Source: Myxococcales bacterium
GTDB taxonomy: Bacteria > Myxococcota_C > UBA6777
NCBI GenBank assembly: GCA_027005175.1
Contig: JALTMC010000403.1
Span: forward strand, 1 to 17,264
Reading direction: 5' to 3'
Length of the DNA: 17,264 nucleotides
The position numbers and the translations under genes were made by a program. The notes beneath the pieces are model-generated. The model saw only the letters and a program-made list of their open reading frames with translations, was not told the DNA's origin and did not search any database. This document shows, in pieces, positions 6,568 through 13,940 of this stretch (positions are counted from its first letter, which is position 1; every line of letters begins with the position of its first letter).

Positions 6568-8712
6568 ATGAAAGATTTTGGTGAAAATTTGGGTAAAAAA
6601 CAAGGTGAAGAGAAGCCGGGGATTGTGATCCTTGGGGGGGGATTGGGTGCGGTTTCAGCTGCTTATGGGCTGACGTTGGATCCAAACTGGAAAGAAAAAT
6701 ATGGAAGCATTCGTATCTATACCATGGGCTGGCGTTTGGGAGGCAAAGGGGCGAGCTCTCGAAACCCAGATGCTCGCCAGCGAATTGAAGAGCATGGACT
6801 ACACGTGTGGATGGGTTTTTATGAGAACGCATTTAAGATGATTCGTGCGTGTTATGAAGAGCTAGAGCGCCCTGCCAATGCTCAATTACCAACGTGGGAA
6901 GACGCCTTTAAAAAACATTCTCCGATTGCTTTGGCGCAGAGCGAATCTCAGGGGTGGAAATTTTTGGAGAATTTATTTCCGGAAAACGAGGAGCTACCTG
7001 GAGATGGCTTTGAGTTGCCCTCCTTGTGGTCTTATGTGGAGATGCTGCTTGAGTGGGTTGTTCAATCATTCATCGACAGCGAGAGCAAATACCAGTTTGA
7101 CTTCTCTCTCTTTAAGGGCTGCAATCGGCTAAGTGGAAAGCTTGCAATGGCTTCGCATCGCTTGCAAGGCATCACTTTGAGGCGTGCTTTTCAGATCCTA
7201 AAAGGGTTTCGAGAGACTGGGCTAGAGACCGCACTCTTACATGGTTACGGAGCTTTGCTTGCGACGTTGCATGGGATGATCCTGCGTCTTTTGGAGTATT
7301 GGGGGGATTGGGACGATCTAGACGATGAGCTAAAGAACACTCTGTCGTTGATGAATCTAGCTGTGGTGCTTGCAAGGGGGATCGTGAGTGACGACGTTTT
7401 TCGAGAGGGATTTGACCCTCTTGATCGTTACGACTTTCGAGACTGGTTAAAAAAACACGGTCTTCAGGACCTCGACCATCCCGCAGTCAAGGGGATGTAT
7501 AGCTTACTCTTCTCTTATATTGATGGAGACCCCGAACAGGCCAAACTTGGGGCTGGTGTGGCGACACGCTTCCTCCTACGAATGGGTTTTACCTACAAAG
7601 GCTCTATCTTTTGGAAAATGCAAGCTGGTATGGGAGAGACTGTTTTTACTCCGATTTATGAGGTTCTCAAGAAGCGCGGTGTCACGTTTCATTTCTTTCA
7701 TCGCGTCACAAACCTCGTGGTTGATCCTGCGACGCAACGCATCAGCAAAGTGGAGCTTACAAAGCAAGCCAGCCTTTTAAATGACAGCTATCAACCTCTT
7801 GTCGATGTTCACGGTCTGCCTTGTTGGCCGCTTACTCCTCATTGGGACCAACTTAAAGATGGAGACGAACTCAGACTGTTATTGAAAAAACACAAGGTTC
7901 GATTTGGATCAAAGTGGGCTCCTGCTTGGAAGGATGAAACTCCCGTTGAGTTGGTCTATGGCAAAGATTATGAGCAGCTTGTGTTGGGGATCTCTCTTGG
8001 GGCTCTTCCACCGATCTGTCAGGAGCTATCTCAACACAGCGTCAAGTGGAGAGATATGCTCAGGGGAGTTCGAACCAATAGGATACAAGCTCTGCAGCTT
8101 TGGATGAATAAGTCTTTGGAGGAGTTAGGCTGGCCATTTTTACCTCCTGTGGCCACAAACTTTGCAGAGCCTCTTAATACGTACGCAGATATGTCACATC
8201 TGAGCAAACAGGAAGAGTGGCTTGCCTCCGATGAGATGAAACATATCGCTTATTTTTGTGGACCGATGAAAATTAAGGGTCACCCCAAGCCACCACAGGC
8301 TCATAGCTATCCATACGAACAGAACCAAGAGGTTCGAGACACATCCATTGCATGGCTTAAAGAGTATGGACAATACCTCTGGCCCACAACGTTACCTGAC
8401 CATCAGCGCAAGGGCTTCGATTGGGACTGCTTGGTTGATCTCGCTCACTTGCAGGGGGAAGACCGAATTAACAGTCAGTACTATCATGCCAATGTTGAAC
8501 CCTCAGATCGTTATGTTCTCGCTACTCCAGGCACAACATCGCTTCGATTGGACCCCGAAAACTCCTATTTTCGCAACCTCTATCTCGCAGGTGACTGGAC
8601 CATGACAGGATTAAATTGTGGCTGTGTTGAATCTACTGTGATGTCAGGATTGCGAGCTTCTCGCGCGATCTGCGGGTTCCCGTCGCGAATCGTTGGTGAG
8701 TCTGATTTCTAA
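6568..8712 (+). CDS. COG3349-type FAD-dependent oxidoreductase, paralog 2
   Basis: A 714-residue paralog of the minus-strand flavoprotein at 3846-6158. Visible motifs are ILGGGLGA (21-28), GWRLGGKG (54-61), EEHGLHVWMGFYENAF (74-89), the QAGMGET block followed by KKRGVTFHFF, FDWDCLVD and NSQYYHAN near the C-terminus, and the FAD motif LYLAGDWT (Asp676). All motifs expected for flavin binding are intact. The ATG at 6568 has AAGAGG about 10 nt upstream and places the GxGxxG near residue 23; a GTG at 6478 is possible but has no usable ribosome site. The next paralog follows after 69 bp on the same strand, so the two are probably cotranscribed. The reaction is unknown; a redox step on a hydrophobic metabolite is inferred from the superfamily only. 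Confidence 0.83.
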   Translation: MKDFGENLGKKQGEEKPGIVILGGGLGAVSAAYGLTLDPNWKEKYGSIRIYTMGWRLGGKGASSRNPDARQRIEEHGLHVWMGFYENAFKMIRACYEELERPANAQLPTWEDAFKKHSPIALAQSESQGWKFLENLFPENEELPGDGFELPSLWSYVEMLLEWVVQSFIDSESKYQFDFSLFKGCNRLSGKLAMASHRLQGITLRRAFQILKGFRETGLETALLHGYGALLATLHGMILRLLEYWGDWDDLDDELKNTLSLMNLAVVLARGIVSDDVFREGFDPLDRYDFRDWLKKHGLQDLDHPAVKGMYSLLFSYIDGDPEQAKLGAGVATRFLLRMGFTYKGSIFWKMQAGMGETVFTPIYEVLKKRGVTFHFFHRVTNLVVDPATQRISKVELTKQASLLNDSYQPLVDVHGLPCWPLTPHWDQLKDGDELRLLLKKHKVRFGSKWAPAWKDETPVELVYGKDYEQLVLGISLGALPPICQELSQHSVKWRDMLRGVRTNRIQALQLWMNKSLEELGWPFLPPVATNFAEPLNTYADMSHLSKQEEWLASDEMKHIAYFCGPMKIKGHPKPPQAHSYPYEQNQEVRDTSIAWLKEYGQYLWPTTLPDHQRKGFDWDCLVDLAHLQGEDRINSQYYHANVEPSDRYVLATPGTTSLRLDPENSYFRNLYLAGDWTMTGLNCGCVESTVMSGLRASRAICGFPSRIVGESDF

Positions 8713-8781
8713 CGACTCAATGTTGTGCGAAGTCTTCATCGTGGAATCGTTTTCTGGTCTACCTTAAAAATGGGTGCACAT

Positions 8782-11088
8782 ATGGCAAAGGAAAAAATTG
8801 CAATTTTAGGTGGAGGCATTGGAGCATTAACCACGGCTTTCTATCTTTCTCATACCCAGGAGCTACGCGACCGGTACGAACTCTCTGTTCATCAAGTGGG
8901 GTGGCGTTTAGGCGGCAAACTCAACAGTGTACGGAATCTTGAGCCCGGTAAAAACAAACGCAATGAAGAGCATGGTCTTCATGTTTGGTTTGGCTTTTAT
9001 GAGAATGCCTTTCAACTTTTGCGCGAGTGTTATGATGAGTGGGAGCGAGATCCTGAACATCCATTAAAATCCTGGCATGATGCATTTGCCAAACAGAGCT
9101 TTACACCGATTGGCGACACTCTACCTAATGGTGAGCCTACATACTGGCCCATTGTTTGGCCCGAAAATCCTGATCAGCCGGGAGAGGGGGAGTTGCTTCT
9201 TTCCCCCAAAGGCTCTTTCTACCAAATGCTCGGTCTTTTGAATAGCTCCATCTCTATGCTATTGATGGAGTTAGAAAAGGAGCTATCTCCTTCTTCCATC
9301 GCATGGCCTATTCGAAATGCACTGTCTGCGTTCTCCTCCCTTCATTCTCTGACATTTGATGCGCTATTGTCCAGGCTGAATTCACCCGGGGTTGGATGCC
9401 AGCCCAGTATCTTTCGCAATCTTCAAAAGCTGGCAAAACCACTGTCTTCTACGATCGAGAAGTCACTGCTTTCGTTAGACCAGTTTTATAGCCCAACTCG
9501 TTCCGTTACAGGAGCTATCAAGCTACTGCATCGATCTTACCTACAAACCATTCTTCAACAAAGTGCGAACGGCTTCTTCTTGGCCACAGTCTTTTTGGAA
9601 GATCTGATTAAATGGTTCTCTCTCCTCTGTGGTGATCTTTTGGGGCAACATCCATTGTTGTACCGCATTGGAGTGCTCTTCGATATTGGAACGGCTGTGA
9701 TGCGCGGTATTATCAACCCCAAATATGGCATCCTTCAGGATTGGGATCTCAACCGCATTGACCATCTCGATTTCTGTGAATGGCTTCAAGAGAATGGTAT
9801 GGAGAAAGAGAACGCTAATTCTGCACCTATACGCACTCTCTACGGTATGACTTTTGCGTATGAAGATGGAGATATCCATCGTCCGAACTTCGCTGCCGGC
9901 ACCGCATTGCGGGTCTTTTTACGAATCGCAACCACCTACAAAGGTGCTGTCCTCTATCTACCACAGATGGGATTTGGTGAGAGTGTGATTATGCCTCTCT
10001 ACAAGGTGTTGAAAGCGCGTGGTGTTAAGTTTCATTTCTTTCATAAAGTAAGTAAGCTTGTTCTCTCTGAGGATCAGAGTTATATCCGTGAAGTTCACAT
10101 GGAGCGTCAAGTTGATCTTGTTGACCCTTCTCTCCCGTACAATCCTGAGTGTTTGATAGACAAGGAGCATGAACCACTCGACATGTGGCCTGCCACACCG
10201 AACTGGGCACAGATTCAGGATGGGGAAGCCATTGGGCAAGAACTTAAAGATGCACACATGAACTTGGAGTCAAAGTGGTGCTTGCGAACCTGTGGAAACG
10301 AAATACTTCACTTCGAAAAAGACTTTGATAACATTGTACTGGGTATCTCTCTCGGTGGTTTGAAGAAGTTTGGTGAGGAGGAGGCGATCTGTGATGAGTT
10401 GTTTGAAGCTCATACCCCTTTTCGCAACTCTATCCGCCACATTGGTGTCGTTCCCACGCTTTCTGTACAGCTCTGGTCCAATCAAACTCTGAAAGAGCTG
10501 GGCTGGGAGGCTCCCTCTCCAGCCTTTGTTGCAGGGCAAGAACCCTTGAGTATCTGGGCAGCGATGAGCCAGATACTCAGGTGGGAAGGCTCCTCGGATA
10601 AGGCGAAGTCTCTTCACTACCTTTGCGGAAATATTTACTCCGAGCTTTATAAACGCCCAGCTTCTGACATACATACCCCTCGGGAGATTAAGGAAAAGGC
10701 GCAGCAGGCGGCACTCCTGTGGATGAAGAAGTACGCCAATACACTGTGGCCCAAAGCGACACAAGCAGATCTCCCCACCCGCTTTGATTGGGATAAGCTT
10801 GTCGCTGATGAGTCTTTCAAAGGGGCTGAGCGACTGTTTGAACAACATATCCTGTTGAATACAAATCCCAGCGATTGCTCTGTGTTGGGATTTAAAGGGA
10901 CCACAAGGTATCGCCTTCGTCCGGATGAATCAGGATTTTCCAACCTCTTCCTCAGTGGAGCCTGGACTCGCAATGGGATGAATACGTCGTGTGTCGAAGC
11001 CGCTGTCATGTCTGGAAAGGTATGTGCAAGCGCGATATCGCGACTTCCTCTCTCGATCGTTGGAAATGACTTTATGCAAAAACCTTAA
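8782..11088 (+). CDS. COG3349-type FAD-dependent oxidoreductase, paralog 3 (diverged)
   Basis: A 768-residue third paralog. It has AILGGGIGA (7-15), GWRLGGK (40-46), NEEHGLHVWFGFYENAF (61-77) and KARGVKFHFFHKV. Several conserved positions differ from the other two copies. GMG(D/E) is GFGE, the NSQY(W/Y)xAN segment is replaced, and the FAD motif reads LFLSGAWT with Ala727 where paralogs 1 and 2 have Asp. Its tail (SIVGNDF) matches that of paralog 2 (RIVGESDF), supporting a relatively recent shared origin. The ATG at 8782 has GGTG 5 nt upstream and starts directly before the FAD motif. Alternatives are an ATG at 8770 and a GTG at 8725. It may have an altered substrate, reduced flavin affinity, or a role as a partner of paralog 2; this is inference. 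Confidence 0.8.
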   Translation: MAKEKIAILGGGIGALTTAFYLSHTQELRDRYELSVHQVGWRLGGKLNSVRNLEPGKNKRNEEHGLHVWFGFYENAFQLLRECYDEWERDPEHPLKSWHDAFAKQSFTPIGDTLPNGEPTYWPIVWPENPDQPGEGELLLSPKGSFYQMLGLLNSSISMLLMELEKELSPSSIAWPIRNALSAFSSLHSLTFDALLSRLNSPGVGCQPSIFRNLQKLAKPLSSTIEKSLLSLDQFYSPTRSVTGAIKLLHRSYLQTILQQSANGFFLATVFLEDLIKWFSLLCGDLLGQHPLLYRIGVLFDIGTAVMRGIINPKYGILQDWDLNRIDHLDFCEWLQENGMEKENANSAPIRTLYGMTFAYEDGDIHRPNFAAGTALRVFLRIATTYKGAVLYLPQMGFGESVIMPLYKVLKARGVKFHFFHKVSKLVLSEDQSYIREVHMERQVDLVDPSLPYNPECLIDKEHEPLDMWPATPNWAQIQDGEAIGQELKDAHMNLESKWCLRTCGNEILHFEKDFDNIVLGISLGGLKKFGEEEAICDELFEAHTPFRNSIRHIGVVPTLSVQLWSNQTLKELGWEAPSPAFVAGQEPLSIWAAMSQILRWEGSSDKAKSLHYLCGNIYSELYKRPASDIHTPREIKEKAQQAALLWMKKYANTLWPKATQADLPTRFDWDKLVADESFKGAERLFEQHILLNTNPSDCSVLGFKGTTRYRLRPDESGFSNLFLSGAWTRNGMNTSCVEAAVMSGKVCASAISRLPLSIVGNDFMQKP

Positions 11089-11209
11089 AGGTGATTGTGG
11101 CACTTGTTGTCAAAGCGTAATGGGTGTACAGCATCGGTTTTTTCCTGACATGGATGCCTGAGTCTCTCACGCTTGGTCGTGCCTTGCCAATTCATGGAAT
11201 CAGTCCTGA

Positions 11210-11231
11210 GACAACAATCCTTACCGTTGTC
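11210..11231. repeat. Short inverted repeat upstream of peroxidase-like fragment
   Basis: GACAAC, a 10-nt spacer, then GTTGTC form a perfect 6-bp inverted repeat, about 40 bp before the ATG at 11273. It could be an operator or a leader hairpin, but it is short enough to occur by chance. The rest of the 184-bp gap from 11089 to 11272 shows nothing else I can support. Confidence 0.25.
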
Positions 11232-11272
11232 AACGGAGAACAACACTTTAAAGAAGAGAGGAGCTTTAGGAT

Positions 11273-11461
11273 ATGAGCAATCCACAGACAGCAATTTTTG
11301 CTGAAGGAAGCACAAAAAGATATCACCTTGAGTACAATATACGGCCCGAAGCTACCCTGGCTAGTCTGAAAGTCGCGTTGCAAGTAGCAATATCTGCACA
11401 TTGTGAGGAGGTTATTCATGGTCACGTCCATTTTATTTTCATAATAATATCTAAGTTATAG
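11273..11461 (+). pseudogene. Truncated N-terminus of a Dyp-type peroxidase-like gene
   Basis: A 62-codon frame beginning MSNPQTAIFAEGSTKRYHLE. The opening (xPQxxIFxxG, then hydrophobic LEYxxRP, then an alternating alanine/leucine helix) resembles the first 35-40 residues of Dyp-type haem peroxidases (YfeX-like). Those proteins are normally about 300 residues or more. The resemblance stops near residue 42 (about 11400); the last 20 residues are an unrelated hydrophobic run ending in a stop. GAGAGGA precedes the ATG by about 10 nt, so a working start site survives. The haem ligand His and the GxxDG motif are absent. The break coincides with the change from plus-strand metabolic genes to minus-strand defence genes. 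Alternatively this is a small unrelated protein; identification is moderate. Confidence 0.45.
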
Positions 11462-11609
11462 CATGTTTTTACTCAAACACTGTAAGAAGCCCGTAGTACC
11501 GTATGCTTCTGACTTTCGTTTGTTATTGTACTCCATTGTAGTCTGTAGAGTTTTACTCTGTGATGTTGGAGCCGCTGCATGTTCCCTACAACTACCTTGA
11601 GGAGAAAGC
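11462..11609. other. Intergenic region at island boundary
   Basis: No gene is supported here. Two short hairpins are visible: AGAAGC/GCTTCT at 11485-11510 with a 14-nt loop, and AGAGT/ACTCT at 11547-11559 with a 3-nt loop. A third inverted repeat, ACAACTA/TAGTTGT, spans 11588-11617 and lies downstream of the nuclease-like gene on the minus strand. None has a T-tract, so terminators are not assigned. Confidence 0.4.
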
Positions 11610-11659
11610 CTAGTTGTTACCCTCTTCTGTTGCTTTAGTATCTGGTTTTTCTGGGAGAT

Positions 11660-11697
11660 CCAGGTTTTTAATTTCATTCCAGGTTTTCAATTTCATC
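11660..11697. repeat. 19-bp tandem duplication over the stop codon of the TOPRIM-like gene
   Basis: CCAGGTTTTTAATTTCATT (11660-11678) and CCAGGTTTTCAATTTCATC (11679-11697) are adjacent and match at 17 of 19 positions. On the minus strand the first-read unit encodes DEIENL and the second brings the TGA stop into frame. Nineteen bp is not a multiple of three, so the duplication changes the reading frame at the 3' end of the gene. Confidence 0.8.
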
Positions 11698-12378
11698 CAT
11701 AAATCGAAAGAAGCTGTCTATCTTGCCCTTTTCCTGAGCATCAAGGCACAGGGTGTTATAATCGATGTTTTCAGTGATCTTATAAGTGTCATCAGCTTTC
11801 TTACGGTAGAGAAGGCCTGCGAGATGGTAGATGTCTTTGATGACATTTGCAGGGTGCTTATAAGCAAGTTCTGGATCGTCCTCTTCAAGGTCATATTTCA
11901 GTGTGGTTTTGATGTGGTCTGCTGTCAACTGGGGAGTAACCCTTTCAAACAAACCTGGATCAGCGAGGAACCATGCTTCCACTTCCATAATGGCCAGCAC
12001 CATTCTCAGCATTTCAGCTTGTTCAGTTTCATCTATTAACTCTTGAATTATAGCTATGACTGACGCTTTGTCTTCTCTTACCTCAGGGTATAAATCGCGC
12101 AGTCCAACAATTTTATTGTAACCTGCATCAGCCATATGAGGAGCATTTTCCAACATGGCACTTAACACACGTTCATCTGTTCCTACATCTACAACTTGAA
12201 ATAAAAGATGAAAGGCGTCTGCATCAGAATCATCTGCCAACCTTATGAACATGCTTTTGCCGTTTATCTCTTCGTTGACGACTTTGATCCCCTGGTATCC
12301 ATAAATCTGATATATTAATTTTCCAACAAAAATCTTTTCTGTCTGTCCTTCCACAAAGATGGCAACCCTCTTCATCAT
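11674..12378 (-). CDS. DUF4276/TOPRIM-like putative nuclease, partner of upstream ATPase
   Basis: A 234-residue acidic protein. The N-terminal strand AIFVEGQTEKIFV (6-18, Glu10) is typical of TOPRIM-fold DUF4276/RloB-like proteins. VGLRDLYPE (91-99, Asp95) sits where the second acidic motif is expected. IMEVEAWFLADP (130-141, Glu132 and Glu134) matches the E-W-LAD motif of these families. By family analogy it would be a metal-dependent nuclease or nucleotidyl-transfer effector, controlled by the ATPase. Its ATG (12378-12376) overlaps the TGA of the ATPase gene, implying coupled translation. An adjacent ATG at 12375 is an alternative. The 3' end carries a 19-bp tandem duplication that appears to have removed about 16 residues. 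The AAA15 ATPase plus TOPRIM layout resembles PARIS (AriA/AriB), AbiL and OLD-type defence pairs, without a specific match. Confidence 0.7.
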   Translation of the reverse strand: MMKRVAIFVEGQTEKIFVGKLIYQIYGYQGIKVVNEEINGKSMFIRLADDSDADAFHLLFQVVDVGTDERVLSAMLENAPHMADAGYNKIVGLRDLYPEVREDKASVIAIIQELIDETEQAEMLRMVLAIMEVEAWFLADPGLFERVTPQLTADHIKTTLKYDLEEDDPELAYKHPANVIKDIYHLAGLLYRKKADDTYKITENIDYNTLCLDAQEKGKIDSFFRFMDEIENLE

Positions 12379-13583
12379 TTCCCCTTGTAAAAGTCACTGG
12401 AAAACAAATCAAAGTTGTTCAATCCTGCCATCTTAAACTTCTTAAATATCTCGGGTGAGTTTGTTGAATTGTAAAACGTCAAGCCCTGTGTTGCTCGTTC
12501 GACGATACTCCAGTACTCAAGGGGAACCTTATTCATCACAAAGCGGTCGTTGCTGGTCATTATAAGTTGGATACCTTCGATCTGGCCTGATTCCACCTTC
12601 TCCACGAGCAACTTGATTAGCTTGGTAGAGCGTTCAAAGTCTAGGCCTTCCCCTATGTCGTCGATCAATATGCAGGTAGGGTGGTGGGCTTTACTGTATT
12701 CCACATAATTTAAGTGGATGACCAATGACAAAGCCCTAAACATTCCCTGAGAAAGTTCGTGTTGGGGGATAGGGACTTTAATATCACGTTCTTTGATGTG
12801 AAGGCATTGTGGTTTGTTGCCGAGAGGCACATTCTTTATATGTAGGCTCATGTCTGGTCTCGTATCCAACTCTATGGATTCGAGATCATACCCGATGGAC
12901 TTCATGTCTTCTTTTACTTGTTCTTCAAATCCAGCTATCTTTGAGCCAAGTTGATAGATTCTGATAACAGTCTGTGGGTTTTTCGTAGAGATTCTGTCAG
13001 CTTCGGTACTCACATTGGTCTCTGTCGCTTCTGAAGTCGATGACTGAACTATGACGCTTTCTCTACCCATATCTGTCGCAAAGGGGTAAGTCAATGTTGA
13101 ATCAGCCCACTCACAGATGAGTTCGAGATAAGAGTGTTGTTTTGTGTCCCGTTTTTGAACAACTGCTAGATGTTGTTTTGTAATCTCAAACTCAAGATCT
13201 TTCTCGAGACCTTCATAATAAAGAGTTCCTGTTCCATCTTCGCTACGTTGCAAAAGAAGCTTTCCATCAATACTTAGCTCTTCCTTGATGACTTGCTTGT
13301 CTTTGAGTTCCAATTCATAATGCACTTTTCTTTCACTCTGGTTCCCATCCACGGAAGCATTCCCAGTAGAGAATTCTATGTTCCAGTGGGCTGAAGAGTA
13401 GAGGTCTTTTTGCGCTCCTGATAGGAGCATTGCGAAATTTCTAATGATATTATAGATTCTAGTCTTTCCAGTTGCATTTTTTCCAACAATCAAATTGATC
13501 CTTGGATTTAATACAAAGTCACAAAAAGACCAAACTGTTGGTTTGTCTATGTGCTGTTGGTAACTCAGGGTTTTTATCTTCAT
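12375..13583 (-). CDS. AAA15/ABC-type ATPase of a two-gene defence module
   Basis: A 402-residue ATPase of the SMC/RecF-like ABC class. The Walker A motif is GKNATGKT (34-41). A long insert (about 60-260) probably contains the family's helical arm. The ABC signature is LSQGMFRAL (277-285). Walker B is CILIDDIGEGLD (304-315), with Asp308, Asp309 and Glu312 as nucleotide-site candidates. The usual switch histidine region reads MTSND (342-346). The family includes sensor ATPases of phage-defence pairs, in which the ATPase detects a phage trigger and releases a nuclease partner. The next gene overlaps by 4 nt and encodes a TOPRIM-like protein, supporting one functional unit. A perfect inverted repeat lies about 36 bp upstream of the start. 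Base composition looks AT-richer than the neighbouring hsd genes, suggesting separate acquisition. Confidence 0.78.
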   Translation of the reverse strand: MKIKTLSYQQHIDKPTVWSFCDFVLNPRINLIVGKNATGKTRIYNIIRNFAMLLSGAQKDLYSSAHWNIEFSTGNASVDGNQSERKVHYELELKDKQVIKEELSIDGKLLLQRSEDGTGTLYYEGLEKDLEFEITKQHLAVVQKRDTKQHSYLELICEWADSTLTYPFATDMGRESVIVQSSTSEATETNVSTEADRISTKNPQTVIRIYQLGSKIAGFEEQVKEDMKSIGYDLESIELDTRPDMSLHIKNVPLGNKPQCLHIKERDIKVPIPQHELSQGMFRALSLVIHLNYVEYSKAHHPTCILIDDIGEGLDFERSTKLIKLLVEKVESGQIEGIQLIMTSNDRFVMNKVPLEYWSIVERATQGLTFYNSTNSPEIFKKFKMAGLNNFDLFSSDFYKGK

Positions 13584-13618
13584 CTCTTGTTCCTGGTATT
13601 CAACTTTCTCGTTCAGAT

Positions 13619-13639
13619 AGACAGTAAATGGTACTGTCT
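13619..13639. promoter_or_regulatory. Putative operator: perfect 8-bp inverted repeat
   Basis: AGACAGTA, 5 nt (AATGG), then TACTGTCT form a perfect inverted repeat of 21 bp ending 36 bp upstream of the ATPase start codon (13583, minus strand). A TATTAA sequence lies just upstream of it on the minus strand, so the repeat would overlap the transcript start if that is the -10 element. The half-sites are LexA-like bases in the opposite order (ACAG...CTGT), so it is not a standard LexA box. A leader hairpin is the alternative. Confidence 0.45.
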
Positions 13640-13679
13640 GTGCATTAATACTGTTGTTTGAATCAAAATACGGCTTGTA

Positions 13680-13695
13680 GATGTGTTAATACATC
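13680..13695. repeat. Near-perfect palindrome upstream of the ATPase operator
   Basis: GATGTGTTAATACATC is palindromic except for one mismatched pair. It is nested inside flanking GTAGA...TCTAC. With the stronger repeat at 13619-13639 it makes two dyad elements upstream of the ATPase-TOPRIM operon. It may be a second binding site; evidence is only symmetry. Confidence 0.3.
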
Positions 13696-13940
13696 AGGTC
13701 TACTTCTCGTCTAGGTTTGTGTTGTAGACATCTGGCAACTGAGCAAGGATGTCTTCTATCACCAGTCTGCTTACCTCTGCCCAGCACTAACTTACCCTTC
13801 TTCAGTCCCTTCAACAAGCCCCTTGTGCTTACTTCACATGCTAGGCAGTCGCTGACTATGGATCTGTTCCCGCCAGTTATCTGTTCTCCCTTGCTTCCAT
13901 CGATGGTTTATTCGTAAATCTTGAAAGCCTGTTTTCGTTT

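Larger units (their letters stand above)
13584..13940. other. Intergenic region between ATPase and TIR genes
   Basis: This 357-bp gap holds the upstream region of the ATPase gene (13584 to about 13720), with two inverted repeats listed separately. On the minus strand a frame of roughly 70 codons without a start codon runs from about 13900 to 13684 (contains CLACEVSTRGLLKGLKK). I recognise no homology and do not call it a gene. No terminator with a T-tract is seen after the TIR gene. Confidence 0.4.

Noticed and set aside
11485-11617. Short hairpins considered as intrinsic terminators or a group II intron domain V remnant
   Set aside because: Stems are only 5-7 bp, no T-tract follows on either strand, and neither the AGC/GUUC domain V pattern nor a reverse-transcriptase gene is present.
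13619-13639. LexA (SOS) box reading of the inverted repeat
   Set aside because: The half-sites are inverted relative to the enterobacterial CTGT-N8-ACAG box (here ACAG-N9-CTGT), so a LexA assignment is not supported.
13684-13900. Minus-strand frame of about 70 codons without stops between the TIR and ATPase genes
   Set aside because: It has no start codon with a ribosome site, shows no recognisable motif, and an open frame of this length is not improbable over several frames.
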